From contig CANQKF010000003.1 of assembly GCA_947624445.1 (NCBI GenBank), positions 1 through 64,000 on the forward strand: a stretch of DNA of 64,000 nucleotides, read 5' to 3'. Below are positions 27,182-35,843 of the stretch, one piece after another. A program made the position numbers and the translations under genes. Below the pieces are notes generated by a model. The model did no database searches. It had not been told where the DNA came from and saw only the letters and a program-made list of their open reading frames with translations. This DNA comes from an uncultured Clostridia bacterium (lineage in GTDB: Bacteria > Bacillota > Clostridia > Christensenellales > Borkfalkiaceae). Positions within the stretch are counted from its first letter, which is position 1. The number at the start of each line of letters is the position of its first letter.

Positions 27182-28450
27182 TCACTCCTTTTTGGGCAGC
27201 TTGCCCGTTTCTATGTAGTCGAGAAGATCCCCGAGGGCGACCTCGACGGACGTCGAACGCTTGAGGTCCTTCACCTGCGCCACGCCGCGCGCGCGCTCCT
27301 CTTCGCCGAGGATGACGGCATAATGCGCCATGCGCTTATCCGCGTACTTCATCTGCGCCTTCAACGAGCGCCCCAAGAGATCGCATTCCGCGATGAACCC
27401 CTCCCCGCGGAGCTTTTCGGCGATGCGGAACGCCTCCATGCGGGAGGTCGCGTCGAGCCCCATCACGATGCAATCGGGGCAACGCTCGGCCGTGGGCACG
27501 CCGAGCGCGTCCATGATGAGGATGAGCCGCTCCAGCCCCGCCGCGAAGCCGACCGCGGGCACGGGCTTTCCGCCGAGCTGCCCGAGGAGGGTATCATACC
27601 GCCCGCCCGCGAGCACCGTGTTCTGCGCCCCGAGCGCGCCCGAGGTGAATTCAAACACCGTGCGGCTGTAATAGTCGAGCCCGCGCACGATGTAGGGGTT
27701 GACGACGTAATCGATGCAGGCGGCGTCGAGCAGGCGCTGCACTTCGGCGAAGTGCGCCCTGCAATCGGGGCAGAGATGATCGAGCACGCGGGGCGCGCCC
27801 TTGGAGATCTCCCTGCACTCGGGCACCTTGCAATCGAGCATGCGGAGGGGATTCTTTTCGAAGCGGACGCGGCAATCGGGGCACATGCGCTCGAGATGGG
27901 GCGCGAAGTACGCCTTGAGCGCCGCCGAATACTCCTTGCGGCATTCGGGACAGCCGATGGAATTGAGCTCGAGCGTGACGTCGCTGATCTGGAGGGACTG
28001 CAGAAAGCGTGCGGCGAGCGCGATGACCTCGGCGTCCGCTTCGGGCGCGGAGGAGCCGTAGAGTTCGGCGCCGAATTGGTGGAACTCGCGCAGTCTGCCC
28101 GCCTGCGGGCGCTCGTAGCGGAAGGCGGAGATGAGGTAGTAGGCCTTGAAGGGCATCGTGCCCCCCGCCAGCCCGTGTTCGAGAAAGGCGCGCGCAACCC
28201 CTGCCGTCCCCTCGGGACGGAGCGTCACCGATCTCCCCCCCTTATCGAGGAAGGTATACATCTCCTTGGTGACGATATCCGAGGTATCGCCCACCCCCCG
28301 CGCGAAGAGCTCGGTGTGCTCAAACGTGGGAGTACGTATCTCCTTAAATCCGTAACGCTTGGCGACGTTGCGCGCCACTTGCTCGACGTCCTGCCATCTG
28401 CCGGCGTCCTCGGGCAAAACATCTTTGCATCCCTTGGGAATCTGGATCAT
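27182..28450 (-). CDS. hisS: histidyl-tRNA synthetase
   Basis: Class II aminoacyl-tRNA synthetase charging tRNA-His; 422 residues. It begins IPKGCKDVLPED. Motif 2 is around FRYERPQAGRLREFHQFGAE, the histidine-binding loop is VRGLDYYSRTVFEF, and motif 3 is AVGFAAGLERL. An insertion with four Cys pairs (CPEC, CPDC, CKVPEC, CPDC) is present, as in many Firmicutes HisRS, and probably binds metal. The ATG at 28450 follows AGGAGTAGTT; the upstream in-frame extension falls into repeat DNA and is not HisRS-like. No T-box was found. Confidence 0.96.
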   Translation of the reverse strand: MIQIPKGCKDVLPEDAGRWQDVEQVARNVAKRYGFKEIRTPTFEHTELFARGVGDTSDIVTKEMYTFLDKGGRSVTLRPEGTAGVARAFLEHGLAGGTMPFKAYYLISAFRYERPQAGRLREFHQFGAELYGSSAPEADAEVIALAARFLQSLQISDVTLELNSIGCPECRKEYSAALKAYFAPHLERMCPDCRVRFEKNPLRMLDCKVPECREISKGAPRVLDHLCPDCRAHFAEVQRLLDAACIDYVVNPYIVRGLDYYSRTVFEFTSGALGAQNTVLAGGRYDTLLGQLGGKPVPAVGFAAGLERLILIMDALGVPTAERCPDCIVMGLDATSRMEAFRIAEKLRGEGFIAECDLLGRSLKAQMKYADKRMAHYAVILGEEERARGVAQVKDLKRSTSVEVALGDLLDYIETGKLPKKE

Positions 28451-28469
28451 AACTACTCCTTTTTTTGAA

Positions 28470-28599
28470 TTCACGAAATTTCTCGTGCCGAGAAATTTCC
28501 GTGAGGGATTAGGTGAGTGCATTTCTTGATTTTATCGGCCACATACCCCGACGTTCTCAAAGACAAGAAGCGCATGAATGCGCAAATTGGGGCGCGCAC
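28470..28599 (+). repeat. intergenic repeat, copy 1
   Basis: First of three related units upstream of hisS. It starts with an inverted repeat (GAAATTTCTCG-TGC-CGAGAAATTTC, 28475–28499) and ends GGGGCGCGCA. Its first 83 bases are identical to copy 3, and its latter half matches copy 2. Confidence 0.85.
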
Positions 28600-28688
28600 G
28601 GCGGAAGTGAATTCCGCCTAACGCAAAAGAGTATATTCACAAAATTCTTTCCTATTGAAGCCCCCTGCGGGGAGCATATTGCGGGCAA

Positions 28689-28796
28689 AGAATTTCCGTG
28701 AGGGGTGAAGTGGGTGCATTTCTCAATTTTATCGCCCACATCCCCCGACGTTCTCAAAGACAAGAAGCGCATGAATGCGCAAATTGGGGCGCGCAG
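28689..28796 (+). repeat. intergenic repeat, copy 2
   Basis: Diverged copy sharing AATTTCCGTGAGGG, GTGCATTTCT, CCCCGACGTTCTCAAAG, ACAAGAAGCGCATGAATGCG and the terminal GGGGCGCGCA with copy 1. It lacks the leading inverted repeat, which is replaced by another GC-rich hairpin (CCCCCTGCGGGG). Confidence 0.8.
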
Positions 28797-28837
28797 CGCA
28801 AAAACGTGGTTTTGCTCGCGCAAGAAATTGGGAAGGG

Positions 28838-28920
28838 TTCACGAAATTTCTCGTGCCGAGAAATTTCCGTGAGGGATTAGGTGAGTGCATTTCTTGATTT
28901 TATCGGCCACATACCCCGAC
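28838..28920 (+). repeat. intergenic repeat, copy 3 (truncated)
   Basis: 83 bases identical to the start of copy 1, including the 11-bp-arm inverted repeat, then cut off at CCCCGAC next to the end of the Sel1 gene. The whole 28451–28935 stretch holds no gene. Confidence 0.85.
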
Positions 28921-28935
28921 TTCTTTCGGAAAATG

Positions 28936-29760
28936 CTACTTCCCCAGCCGCTCCAAGGCGTCCCACGCCTCGGCGTCGCCGCCGTCCGCCGCCTTGCGGT
29001 AATATGAAACCGCACGGTCGGGATCGGGGTCTGTCCCGACGCCGTATTCATAACATCTGCCGAGCGCACACTGCGCCCAGGGGTTCTCCAATTCGGCAGA
29101 CCGCCGATAAAAGGCAAAGGCGAACGCCTTGTTTTGCTCCGTGCCCGTCCCCTCTTCGCAGCATTTCCCGAGGAAATAGAGCGCCATGGCGTCGCCCTGT
29201 GCAGCGGCCTTTTGCAGCCAAAAGACTGCCTGATCAAAGTCCTGCGCCACGTAGCCCGGCGTAACATAGGAGGCGGCCTTCTCGCCGTATCCGTGGTAGT
29301 AGAGCATGGCGAGGTCGTATTGCGCGGCAAAAGCGCCCTTTTCGGCCGCTTCTTTGAGAAGCTGACGCCCCTTTCCGAGGTGCGCCGCCGTCCCTTCGCC
29401 CAAGAGATAGCAACGGCTTAAGGCGTAGAGCGCCTCGGGATCGCCCCGATCCGCGGCTCTTTCGAACCACGAAAACGCCATATGGTAGTATTCCTGCGCC
29501 CCGTCCGAGAGCGGATCGCGTTCGCCGATGTTGTAGGGCGCACGCATCCTCGGGCTGCCCGAGGGGAGCGCACGCAACTCCTCCATGAGCTCCTCGCCCT
29601 GCGCGCGATAGGTGCACGCTACAAGGTATTGTGCGGCCGCGTCCCCCGCTTCGGCGCGTTGGAGGACCGCCCGGAATTCGGCCTTCGTTTCGGGAAGCCG
29701 CACCTCTTCATGGGGCGGCGTGAGCGCAAAGGTCTCCGTAGAGATCGTGATAGGGATCAT
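28936..29760 (-). CDS. Sel1-like (TPR-type) repeat protein
   Basis: 274 residues. Several Sel1-like helical repeats are visible: AQYLVACTYRAQGEE, ALYALSRCYLLGEGT, AQYDLAMLYYHGYGE, ALYFLGKCCEEGTGT and AQCALGRCYEYGVGT, each followed by a second helix (…WFERAADRGDP, …LLKEAAEKGAF, …WLQKAAAQGDA). No signal peptide. Such proteins act as protein–protein scaffolds; the partner is unknown. The gene is flanked by related repeat sequences in inverted orientation (28880–28935 and 29779–29815). Confidence 0.9.
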   Translation of the reverse strand: MIPITISTETFALTPPHEEVRLPETKAEFRAVLQRAEAGDAAAQYLVACTYRAQGEELMEELRALPSGSPRMRAPYNIGERDPLSDGAQEYYHMAFSWFERAADRGDPEALYALSRCYLLGEGTAAHLGKGRQLLKEAAEKGAFAAQYDLAMLYYHGYGEKAASYVTPGYVAQDFDQAVFWLQKAAAQGDAMALYFLGKCCEEGTGTEQNKAFAFAFYRRSAELENPWAQCALGRCYEYGVGTDPDPDRAVSYYRKAADGGDAEAWDALERLGK

Positions 29761-29778
29761 GGCATACCTCCGTGGAAC

Positions 29779-29815
29779 TTGCGAAAAAGTCGGGGGATGT
29801 AGTAGATAAAACCCT
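29779..29815 (+). repeat. diverged inverted copy of the hisS-upstream repeat
   Basis: GCGAAAAAGTCGGGGGATGT followed by GATAAAA resembles the minus strand of copies 1–3 (CGAAAGAAGTCGGGG-ATGT…GATAAAA). It lies upstream of the Sel1 gene, opposite in orientation to copy 3 downstream of it. Confidence 0.5.
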
Positions 29816-29846
29816 CAAACGGCTGAATGCAACATCGCCCGAGAGC

Positions 29847-31154
29847 TCACAGCACGTATTTCTTCAGATCGCGGTCGCGGGTGATATCCTTGAGGTGCTC
29901 CTCGACGTACGCCCGATTGATCTCCACGGGCACGAGCGGATAATCGCCGCCCGCCTCGTAGGAAATATCTTCCAGAAGGTGCTCCATCACGGTGTGCAGG
30001 CGCCGCGCGCCGATATCCTCGCTCGTGAGGTTGATATCCTCCGAGATCTCCGCGATGGCTTCGATGGCGTCGGGCGTAAATTTGAGGTCGATGTTGTCCA
30101 CCCCGAGCAGCAGCGCGTATTGCTGGGTGAGCGAATGCTCGGTGCTCGTGAGGATGCGGACGAAATCCTCCTTCGTGAGCGAATGCAGCTCGACGGAGAC
30201 GGGGAACCGCCCCTGAAGTTCGGGAATGAGGTCCTCGACGCGGGAGACGTGGAAGGCGCCCGCCGCGATGAAGAGCATGTAGTCCGTCTTGACGGGGCCG
30301 TACTTCGTCATCACCGTGCTGCCCTCGACGATGGGCAGGATGTCGCGCTGGACGCCCTCGCGGGAGACGTCCGCCCCCGAAGTGTTGCCCTTGCCCGCGA
30401 TCTTATCGATCTCGTCGATGAAGATGATGCCGTCGTTCTCGGCGCGGCGGAGGGCCTCGTCGGTCACGGCGTCGTCGTCGATGAGCTTCTCGGCTTCCTC
30501 GGCGATAAAGAGCTTCATCGCCTCCTTCACGGTCAGCTTGCGCTTCTTGCGCTTGGGCGGGAGCATATCGCCGAAGATCGAACCGAGGTTGATCGCGGCG
30601 CCCCCGGGCACGAGCTCCATGTTCTTGGGCTCATCCCGCACTTCGGCTTCGATGACGGTCTGGTCGAAGGTCCCCTTGCGGAGGGAGGCGAGGAGGTTGT
30701 CCTCGAAGATCTTGCGGTCAAGCTCGCCGCGGTCGTTCTTTTTGAGCTCGACGAGGATCTTGAGCATGCGCTGCTCGGCGGCTTCGGTCGCCTTCACCGA
30801 GACTTCCGCCGTCTTTTCGTCCTTGACGAGACGGATGGCGCACTCGACGAGATCGCGGACCATGCCTTCGACGTCTTTGCCGACGTAGCCGACCTCGGTA
30901 TACTTCGTCGCCTCGACCTTGATGAAGGGCGCCTTGACGAGCTTGGCGAGCCGCCTTGCGATCTCCGTCTTGCCGACGCCCGTGGGACCCTTCATGATGA
31001 TGTTCTTGGGGGTGATCTCCTCGCGGACCTCGGCGGAGAGCTGGGCGCGGCGGTAGCGGTTGCGGAGGGCAATGGCGACGGCCTTTTTCGCCTCGTCCTG
31101 CCCGACGATGTGTTTATTCAGTTCGTTTACGATTTGTTTCGGGGAAAGATTCAT
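29847..31154 (-). CDS. hslU: ATP-dependent protease ATPase subunit HslU (ClpY)
   Basis: 435 residues. AAA+ unfoldase that feeds substrates to HslV. It starts LSPKQIVNELNKHIVGQ. Walker A is GPTGVGKTEIARR (about 56–68), Walker B is IIFIDEIDKIA, with sensor region LQGRFPVSVEL and the C-terminal tail ending KKYVL, which inserts into HslV. The ribosome-binding site is GGAGGT. It is separated from hslV by the DUF559 insertion. Confidence 0.97.
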   Translation of the reverse strand: MNLSPKQIVNELNKHIVGQDEAKKAVAIALRNRYRRAQLSAEVREEITPKNIIMKGPTGVGKTEIARRLAKLVKAPFIKVEATKYTEVGYVGKDVEGMVRDLVECAIRLVKDEKTAEVSVKATEAAEQRMLKILVELKKNDRGELDRKIFEDNLLASLRKGTFDQTVIEAEVRDEPKNMELVPGGAAINLGSIFGDMLPPKRKKRKLTVKEAMKLFIAEEAEKLIDDDAVTDEALRRAENDGIIFIDEIDKIAGKGNTSGADVSREGVQRDILPIVEGSTVMTKYGPVKTDYMLFIAAGAFHVSRVEDLIPELQGRFPVSVELHSLTKEDFVRILTSTEHSLTQQYALLLGVDNIDLKFTPDAIEAIAEISEDINLTSEDIGARRLHTVMEHLLEDISYEAGGDYPLVPVEINRAYVEEHLKDITRDRDLKKYVL

Positions 31155-31240
31155 AATTACCTCCTCATGATATACGATACGATTCTAAGGCCTACCCCCT
31201 CGGGCCCCCGCAAAAAGCCGTGAGGATTTTTGTGGGGTGA

Positions 31241-31280
31241 ATTGGGGGGAGGCTCCGCCGTAGGCGGTGGTGGGGGGCTA
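31241..31280 (-). repeat. left inverted-repeat hairpin of the DUF559 element
   Basis: On the minus strand: TAGCCCCCCACC, then a stem around CCGCCTACGGCGG, then CCTCCCCCCAAT. It contains the DUF559 stop codon at its edge and resembles the right repeat in opposite orientation. Confidence 0.65.
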
Positions 31281-31640
31281 CTCCAATCCCAAATGTTTCA
31301 AAATATCGGCACAGATATTTTTATATTGACGGTTGAAATCAAGATTGGAATAGCGCAAGACGGTGAACCCGAGCGAGGCGAGATAGGCATCGCGCCGCCG
31401 ATCATATGCCTCGGCAGCTTCTTCATAATGCTGCGATCCGTCTAATTCGATGATGAGCGCACGTTCTGCACAGTAAAAATCTACGATATATGTTCCGATG
31501 ACTTTTTGCCTGCAAAAATACACGGGCAACGTCCGTAAAAAATCATACCATAGCTTCTTTTCTTCTTTCATGGGGTTATTGCGCAAAGCTTTGGCGCGAT
31601 CGGTAAGATCGGAGTTGTGAAATTGTCTTTCCCGTTCCAT
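31278..31640 (-). CDS. DUF559 (PD-(D/E)XK-type) endonuclease-like protein
   Basis: 120 residues. The DUF559 pattern is complete: a helical start (RAKALRNNPMKEEKKLWYDFLR), F-x-R-Q, YIVDFYC with the catalytic-type Asp, IIELDGSQH (ExD), YDRRRDAYLASLGFTVLRYSN. The family is related to Vsr mismatch endonucleases, but its activity is poorly characterised. It sits between hslV and hslU, which are normally adjacent, and is enclosed by inverted hairpin repeats, so it looks like a small mobile or selfish insertion. Confidence 0.9.
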   Translation of the reverse strand: MERERQFHNSDLTDRAKALRNNPMKEEKKLWYDFLRTLPVYFCRQKVIGTYIVDFYCAERALIIELDGSQHYEEAAEAYDRRRDAYLASLGFTVLRYSNLDFNRQYKNICADILKHLGLE

Positions 31641-31643
31641 ATC

Positions 31644-31695
31644 TTACCCCCCATCCGTCACGGCTATGCCGTGCCACCCTCCCCCCGATGGGGGT
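31644..31695 (+). repeat. right inverted-repeat hairpin of the DUF559 element
   Basis: TACCCCCCATCC, then a stem CACGGC-TAT-GCCGTG, then CCACCCTCCCCCCGAT and a short CCCCC-GAT-GGGGG hairpin. Same block order as the left repeat when that is read on the minus strand. Confidence 0.65.
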
Positions 31696-31700
31696 AGGGC

Positions 31701-32234
31701 TTACACCGTTTCGCAGATGATGTGGTCGTTGGTATACACGCAGATCTCCGAGGCGATCCTGAGGGACTTCCTCGCGATCTCCTCCGCCGAAAAATCGGTG
31801 TTCTGCGCGAGCGCGCGGGCCGCGGCGAGGGCGTAGTTCCCCCCGCTTCCGATCGCACAGATGCCCTCGTCGGGCTCGATGACCTCCCCCGTCCCCGAGA
31901 GGATGAGTAGGGTATCCTTGTCCGCCGTGATCATCATCGCATCGAGCTTGCGGCCGATCTTATCCGACCGCCAAAGGTCGGCGAGCTCCACCGCCGAGCG
32001 CATGAGGTTGCCCGCGAACTTATTGAGCATGCCCTCGAAGCGCTCCGAGAGCGAAAACGCGTCGGTGACCGAGCCCGCAAAGCCTAAAATGACTTTGCCG
32101 CCGTAGATCCTGCGCACCTTGATCGCCGTGTTCTTAAAGACGACGGACTCGCCCATGGTGACCTGCCCGTCCCCCGCGATCGCCGTGACGCCGCCCTTCT
32201 TGACGGCGCAGATCGTCGTACCTCTGAATTCCAT
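31701..32234 (-). CDS. hslV: ATP-dependent protease peptidase subunit HslV
   Basis: 177 residues. Proteasome-like threonine peptidase; the sequence begins [15 protein letters not shown], so the catalytic Thr is exposed after removal of five or six residues, comparable to Firmicutes CodW rather than to E. coli HslV (Thr at position 2). Conserved [29 protein letters not shown] and [14 protein letters not shown] are present. The ribosome-binding site is AGGAGG. It follows trmFO by 90 bases. Confidence 0.96.
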   Translation of the reverse strand: MEFRGTTICAVKKGGVTAIAGDGQVTMGESVVFKNTAIKVRRIYGGKVILGFAGSVTDAFSLSERFEGMLNKFAGNLMRSAVELADLWRSDKIGRKLDAMMITADKDTLLILSGTGEVIEPDEGICAIGSGGNYALAAARALAQNTDFSAEEIARKSLRIASEICVYTNDHIICETV

Positions 32235-32324
32235 ATGTTCCTCCTGAAAAATTGCCGTACGTCTACTATTATTTACCCAAAAATTCCCGCTTTGAAACGC
32301 ACGTTCCGCGGCGTTTTTGCGGGT

Positions 32325-33605
32325 TCAGATCCCGAGCGAAGTTTTGTATGCCCCGATCGCTTCAAGGGCGCGCTCCGCCAAGAGTTTTTTGCGTAGTTTT
32401 TTATCACGTACCCCCTCGAATCCGCCTTCGAGCACGCCGTAGTTGGCGTTCATGGGCTGGAAATCGGGGTTGGGCGCGGCGATGTAGCGGGAGAGCGCGC
32501 CGCACACCGTCGTTGCGGGCGGGACGACGGTCTCCTCCCCCCGCAACCGCCGCCATGCGTGGACGCCCGCGAGAAGCCCCGAGGCCGCGCTCTCGACATA
32601 GCCCTCGACGCCCGTCATCTGCCCCGCGAAGAAGAGATCGGAGCAGTCGCGCGAGGAGAAGTCGGCATGCAGGCACTTGGGCGATTCGAGATAGGTATTG
32701 CGGTGCATGACGCCGTAGCGCTCGAACTCGGCCGCATGGAGAGCGGGGATCATCGAGAACACCCGCTTCTGTTCGCCGAATTTGAGGTTGGTCTGGCAGC
32801 CGACGAGGTTGTAGCTCGAGCCCGCCGCATTCTCCTTGCGGAGCTGTAAAACCGCATAGGGCCTCCCCCCTTCCCACGAGAGCCCCACGGGTTTGAAGGG
32901 GCCGAAGCGGAGGGTATCTTCCCCCCGCGCCGCCATGACTTCGATGGGCATGCACCCCTCGAAGATCTCGCCGCGCTCGAATTCGTGCAGCTCCGCCCGC
33001 TCCGCCGTGACGAGCGCGCGGACGAACGCCGTGTATTCCTCCCGCGTCATGGGGCAGTTGAGGTAGTCCCCCGTGCCATTTCCGTAGCGGTCCTGCGTGA
33101 AGGCATGGGCGCGGTCGATGCTCTCCGCCGCGACGATGGGGGCAGAGGCGTCGAAGAAGTGCAGGGCGCCGTACCGCGCCCCGATCGCAGCAAAGAGCCC
33201 GCCCGAAGTGAGCGGACCCGTGGCAACGATCCCCGCCGCGGGAAGGATCTCCTCCTCGCGGCTTAAGACCGTAATATTCGGATGGTTGCGCAAAACGCGG
33301 GTGACGTACCCCGAAAATTTTGCCCGGTCGACGGCGAGCGCGCCGCCCGCGGGCACGCGGGAAGCCTCCGCCGCCCGCATCGTGAGCGACCCCAAACGGC
33401 GCATCTCCTCCTTGAGAAGCCCGCAGGCGTTGCCGTAAACATCGTCGCTCTTGAGGGAATTGGAGCAGACCAGCTCGCACAGGTCCGCGCTCGCATGGGC
33501 GGGCGTGCACTTGGGCTTCATATCGACGAGCTCGACCTTCACCCCATGCTCGGCGAGGAAGTACGCCGCCTCGCTGCCCGCGAGCCCCGCGCCGACGATC
33601 TTCAC
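32325..33605 (-). CDS. trmFO: methylenetetrahydrofolate–tRNA-(uracil-5)-methyltransferase TrmFO
   Basis: 426 residues. Flavoprotein that makes m5U54 in tRNA using methylene-THF. The FAD-binding start is VKIVGAGLAGSEAAYFLA; ELVCSNSLKSDD and the GQMTGVEGYVESAASGLLAG block are characteristic. The start is a GTG at 33605 overlapping the topA stop codon (GTGA); reading further upstream runs inside topA. The dprA–topA–trmFO–hslV–hslU order follows that of Bacillus, except that xerC and codY are not present here. Confidence 0.95.
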   Translation of the reverse strand: MKIVGAGLAGSEAAYFLAEHGVKVELVDMKPKCTPAHASADLCELVCSNSLKSDDVYGNACGLLKEEMRRLGSLTMRAAEASRVPAGGALAVDRAKFSGYVTRVLRNHPNITVLSREEEILPAAGIVATGPLTSGGLFAAIGARYGALHFFDASAPIVAAESIDRAHAFTQDRYGNGTGDYLNCPMTREEYTAFVRALVTAERAELHEFERGEIFEGCMPIEVMAARGEDTLRFGPFKPVGLSWEGGRPYAVLQLRKENAAGSSYNLVGCQTNLKFGEQKRVFSMIPALHAAEFERYGVMHRNTYLESPKCLHADFSSRDCSDLFFAGQMTGVEGYVESAASGLLAGVHAWRRLRGEETVVPPATTVCGALSRYIAAPNPDFQPMNANYGVLEGGFEGVRDKKLRKKLLAERALEAIGAYKTSLGI

Positions 33606-35818
33606 GCCTTCTTCCCCCGCGGCTTCTTTTCGGAGGGCACCTTGTAGGAGCATTCGCGGTTGGCGCAGCGGATGTTGCCGCGCGCCGTCTTGACGAGCGC
33701 CCCGCCGCAGGTCGGGCACTTCTCGCCCGTGGGCACATCCCAGCTCATAAATTTACATACGGGGTACCCGCTGCAACCGTAATACGTCTTGCCCGTGCGG
33801 GTCTTGAGCCGCTTGGTGGGCTTGCCGCATTCGGGGCAGACGCCCTCGAGCACTTCGTCGGCGGGCGGATCGCCGTAGGGCAAAGTGGACTTGCATTCGG
33901 GATAGTTGGGGCAGGCGAGGAACTTGCCGTATCTGCCGCTCTTGATGACCATGCGCGCGCCGCACTTGGGGCAGGCGGTATCCGAGAGCTCCGCCTCGCC
34001 CTCGCTCACGATGTTGGAGCAGGCGGGATAGTTGGAGCAGGCGAGATACTTGCCGTATTTGCCCGTCTTGCGGACCATGGGCGAGCCGCACTTCGCGCAG
34101 CGGATCTCGGTGAGCTCGTCGCCGTCGGTCGAAGCCGCGCGCAGCTGCGCCTCGAAGGGCGGATAGAAGGCGGCGATGATGCTCCGCCAATCCTTTCCGC
34201 CTTCCTCGATCTCGTCGAGCTTCTCCTCCATATCGGCGGTAAAGCCGACGTCCATGACGTCCGTGAAGTACTGCACGAGCATATCGGTGATGCGGTAGGC
34301 GATCTCGGTCGGCTTCATATATTTGCCGTCCTTTTCGACATACTTGCGCTTGGTTAGCACCGAGATGATGGAGGCGTACGTCGAAGGGCGGCCGATGCCC
34401 TTATCCTCCATCGCCTTGACAAGGGAGGCGTCCGTGTAGCGGACGGGCGGCTTGGTGAATTTCTGTTCGGCGTCGACGCCGAGCGCGTTGAGCGCGGCGC
34501 CCTCGTCGAGCGCGGGCAAGAGCTCCTTCGCTTCGTCCTCGTCGGGATTGCGGAAGTCGGCATAGACGGCGGTGAACCCCGCGAATTTGAGGGCCCTGCC
34601 GCTCGCGCGGAAACCGTAGGCGCCGTTCTCGATCTCGATCTGCATCACGTCGTACTGCGCCTCGGACATCTGCGAGGCGACAAAGCGGTCGTAGATGAGC
34701 TTATAAACGTTGTAGTGCTTCTTATCGAGGAGCTTCTTGACGGACTCGGGCGTGCGGGAAAGGTCGATGGGACGGATGGCCTCGTGGGCGTCCTGCGCGC
34801 CCTTCTTGGAGGCGTAGAAGTTGGGCTTCTCGGGAAGATATTCCTGCCCGTATTTCTCTGCGATGTATGCCCGCGCCGCCGCCTGCGCCTCGGTGGAGAC
34901 GCGCGTCGAATCGGTACGGATATACGTAACAAACGCTACATGCCCCTCCTTATCGAGGTCCATGCCCTCGTAGAGGTGCTGCGCCATGAGCATGGTCTCG
35001 GGCGCCGTCATGCCGAGCTTATTGGAGGCGTCCTGCTGGAGGGTAGACGTCGTGAACGGGGCGGGCGCATGCGATTTCGCGACCGTTTTCTTCACGCTCA
35101 AAACCTTATAATTCCCTGCGGCGAGGGCGGCGAGGATCGCGTCGGCCTCCTCTTTCGAGCCCACCTTGCACTTCTTGCCGTCCTTCTTCTCGAGCACGGC
35201 GCGGAAGGCGGGGAAGTCCTCGTCGCGATCGCGGAGCCGCGCGGCGATCGTCCAATATTCTTCGGGCACGAAGGCGAGGATCTCCCGCTCGCGCTCGACG
35301 ACGAGCCGCAGCGCCACCGACTGCACTCTGCCCGCAGAGAGCCCGTTCTGGATCTTGTTGTTGAGGAGCGGGGAGAGCTTATAGCCGACGAGACGGTCGA
35401 GGACCCGCCGCGCCTGCTGGGCGTCGACGAGATTGTAGTCGATCCTGCGCGGGTGCTGCAACGCATATTTCACCGCCCGCGGGGAGATCTCGTTGAACTC
35501 GATGCGGTTCTCTCCGTCCTCGGGCAGCCCCAAAACCGTTTGAAGGTGCCACGAGATCGCTTCGCCCTCGCGGTCGGGGTCGGTCGCGAGATAGACGCGC
35601 CCCGCGCGGGAGGCCTCCTCCGTCAGGCGGCGGATGACCTCCTCTTTCCCGGGAGAAGTGACATAACGCGGTTCATAATTGTGCTCCACGGAGACGCCGA
35701 GCTTCTTGGGCGGCAGATCGCGGATGTGTCCGCCCGAAGCGTCTACGCGGTAGCTTCCGTTCAGGTACCGCGCGATGGTCTTTGCCTTGGAAGGGGATTC
35801 CACAATGATCAGATCCAT
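33602..35818 (-). CDS. topA: DNA topoisomerase I
   Basis: 738 residues. Type IA topoisomerase relaxing negative supercoils. Toprim start LIIVESPSKAKTIARYL, acidic DPDREGEAISWH, active-site Tyr in VTYIRTDSTRVS (about residue 300), and IGRPSTYASII. The C-terminus carries four zinc-ribbon modules (CAKCGSP…C, CPKCGAR…C, CPECGKP…C, CPTCGGA…C). The ATG at 35818 after AGAGGT is preferred to a TTG two codons upstream. Confidence 0.97.
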   Translation of the reverse strand: MDLIIVESPSKAKTIARYLNGSYRVDASGGHIRDLPPKKLGVSVEHNYEPRYVTSPGKEEVIRRLTEEASRAGRVYLATDPDREGEAISWHLQTVLGLPEDGENRIEFNEISPRAVKYALQHPRRIDYNLVDAQQARRVLDRLVGYKLSPLLNNKIQNGLSAGRVQSVALRLVVEREREILAFVPEEYWTIAARLRDRDEDFPAFRAVLEKKDGKKCKVGSKEEADAILAALAAGNYKVLSVKKTVAKSHAPAPFTTSTLQQDASNKLGMTAPETMLMAQHLYEGMDLDKEGHVAFVTYIRTDSTRVSTEAQAAARAYIAEKYGQEYLPEKPNFYASKKGAQDAHEAIRPIDLSRTPESVKKLLDKKHYNVYKLIYDRFVASQMSEAQYDVMQIEIENGAYGFRASGRALKFAGFTAVYADFRNPDEDEAKELLPALDEGAALNALGVDAEQKFTKPPVRYTDASLVKAMEDKGIGRPSTYASIISVLTKRKYVEKDGKYMKPTEIAYRITDMLVQYFTDVMDVGFTADMEEKLDEIEEGGKDWRSIIAAFYPPFEAQLRAASTDGDELTEIRCAKCGSPMVRKTGKYGKYLACSNYPACSNIVSEGEAELSDTACPKCGARMVIKSGRYGKFLACPNYPECKSTLPYGDPPADEVLEGVCPECGKPTKRLKTRTGKTYYGCSGYPVCKFMSWDVPTGEKCPTCGGALVKTARGNIRCANRECSYKVPSEKKPRGKKA

Positions 35819-35843
35819 ATTCAAACCTCTTGTTTTCGTCGAT

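Noticed and set aside
28451-28935. T-box leader of hisS
   Set aside because: No AGGGTGG-type T-box sequence or specifier stem on the minus strand; the region is explained by the repeat family.
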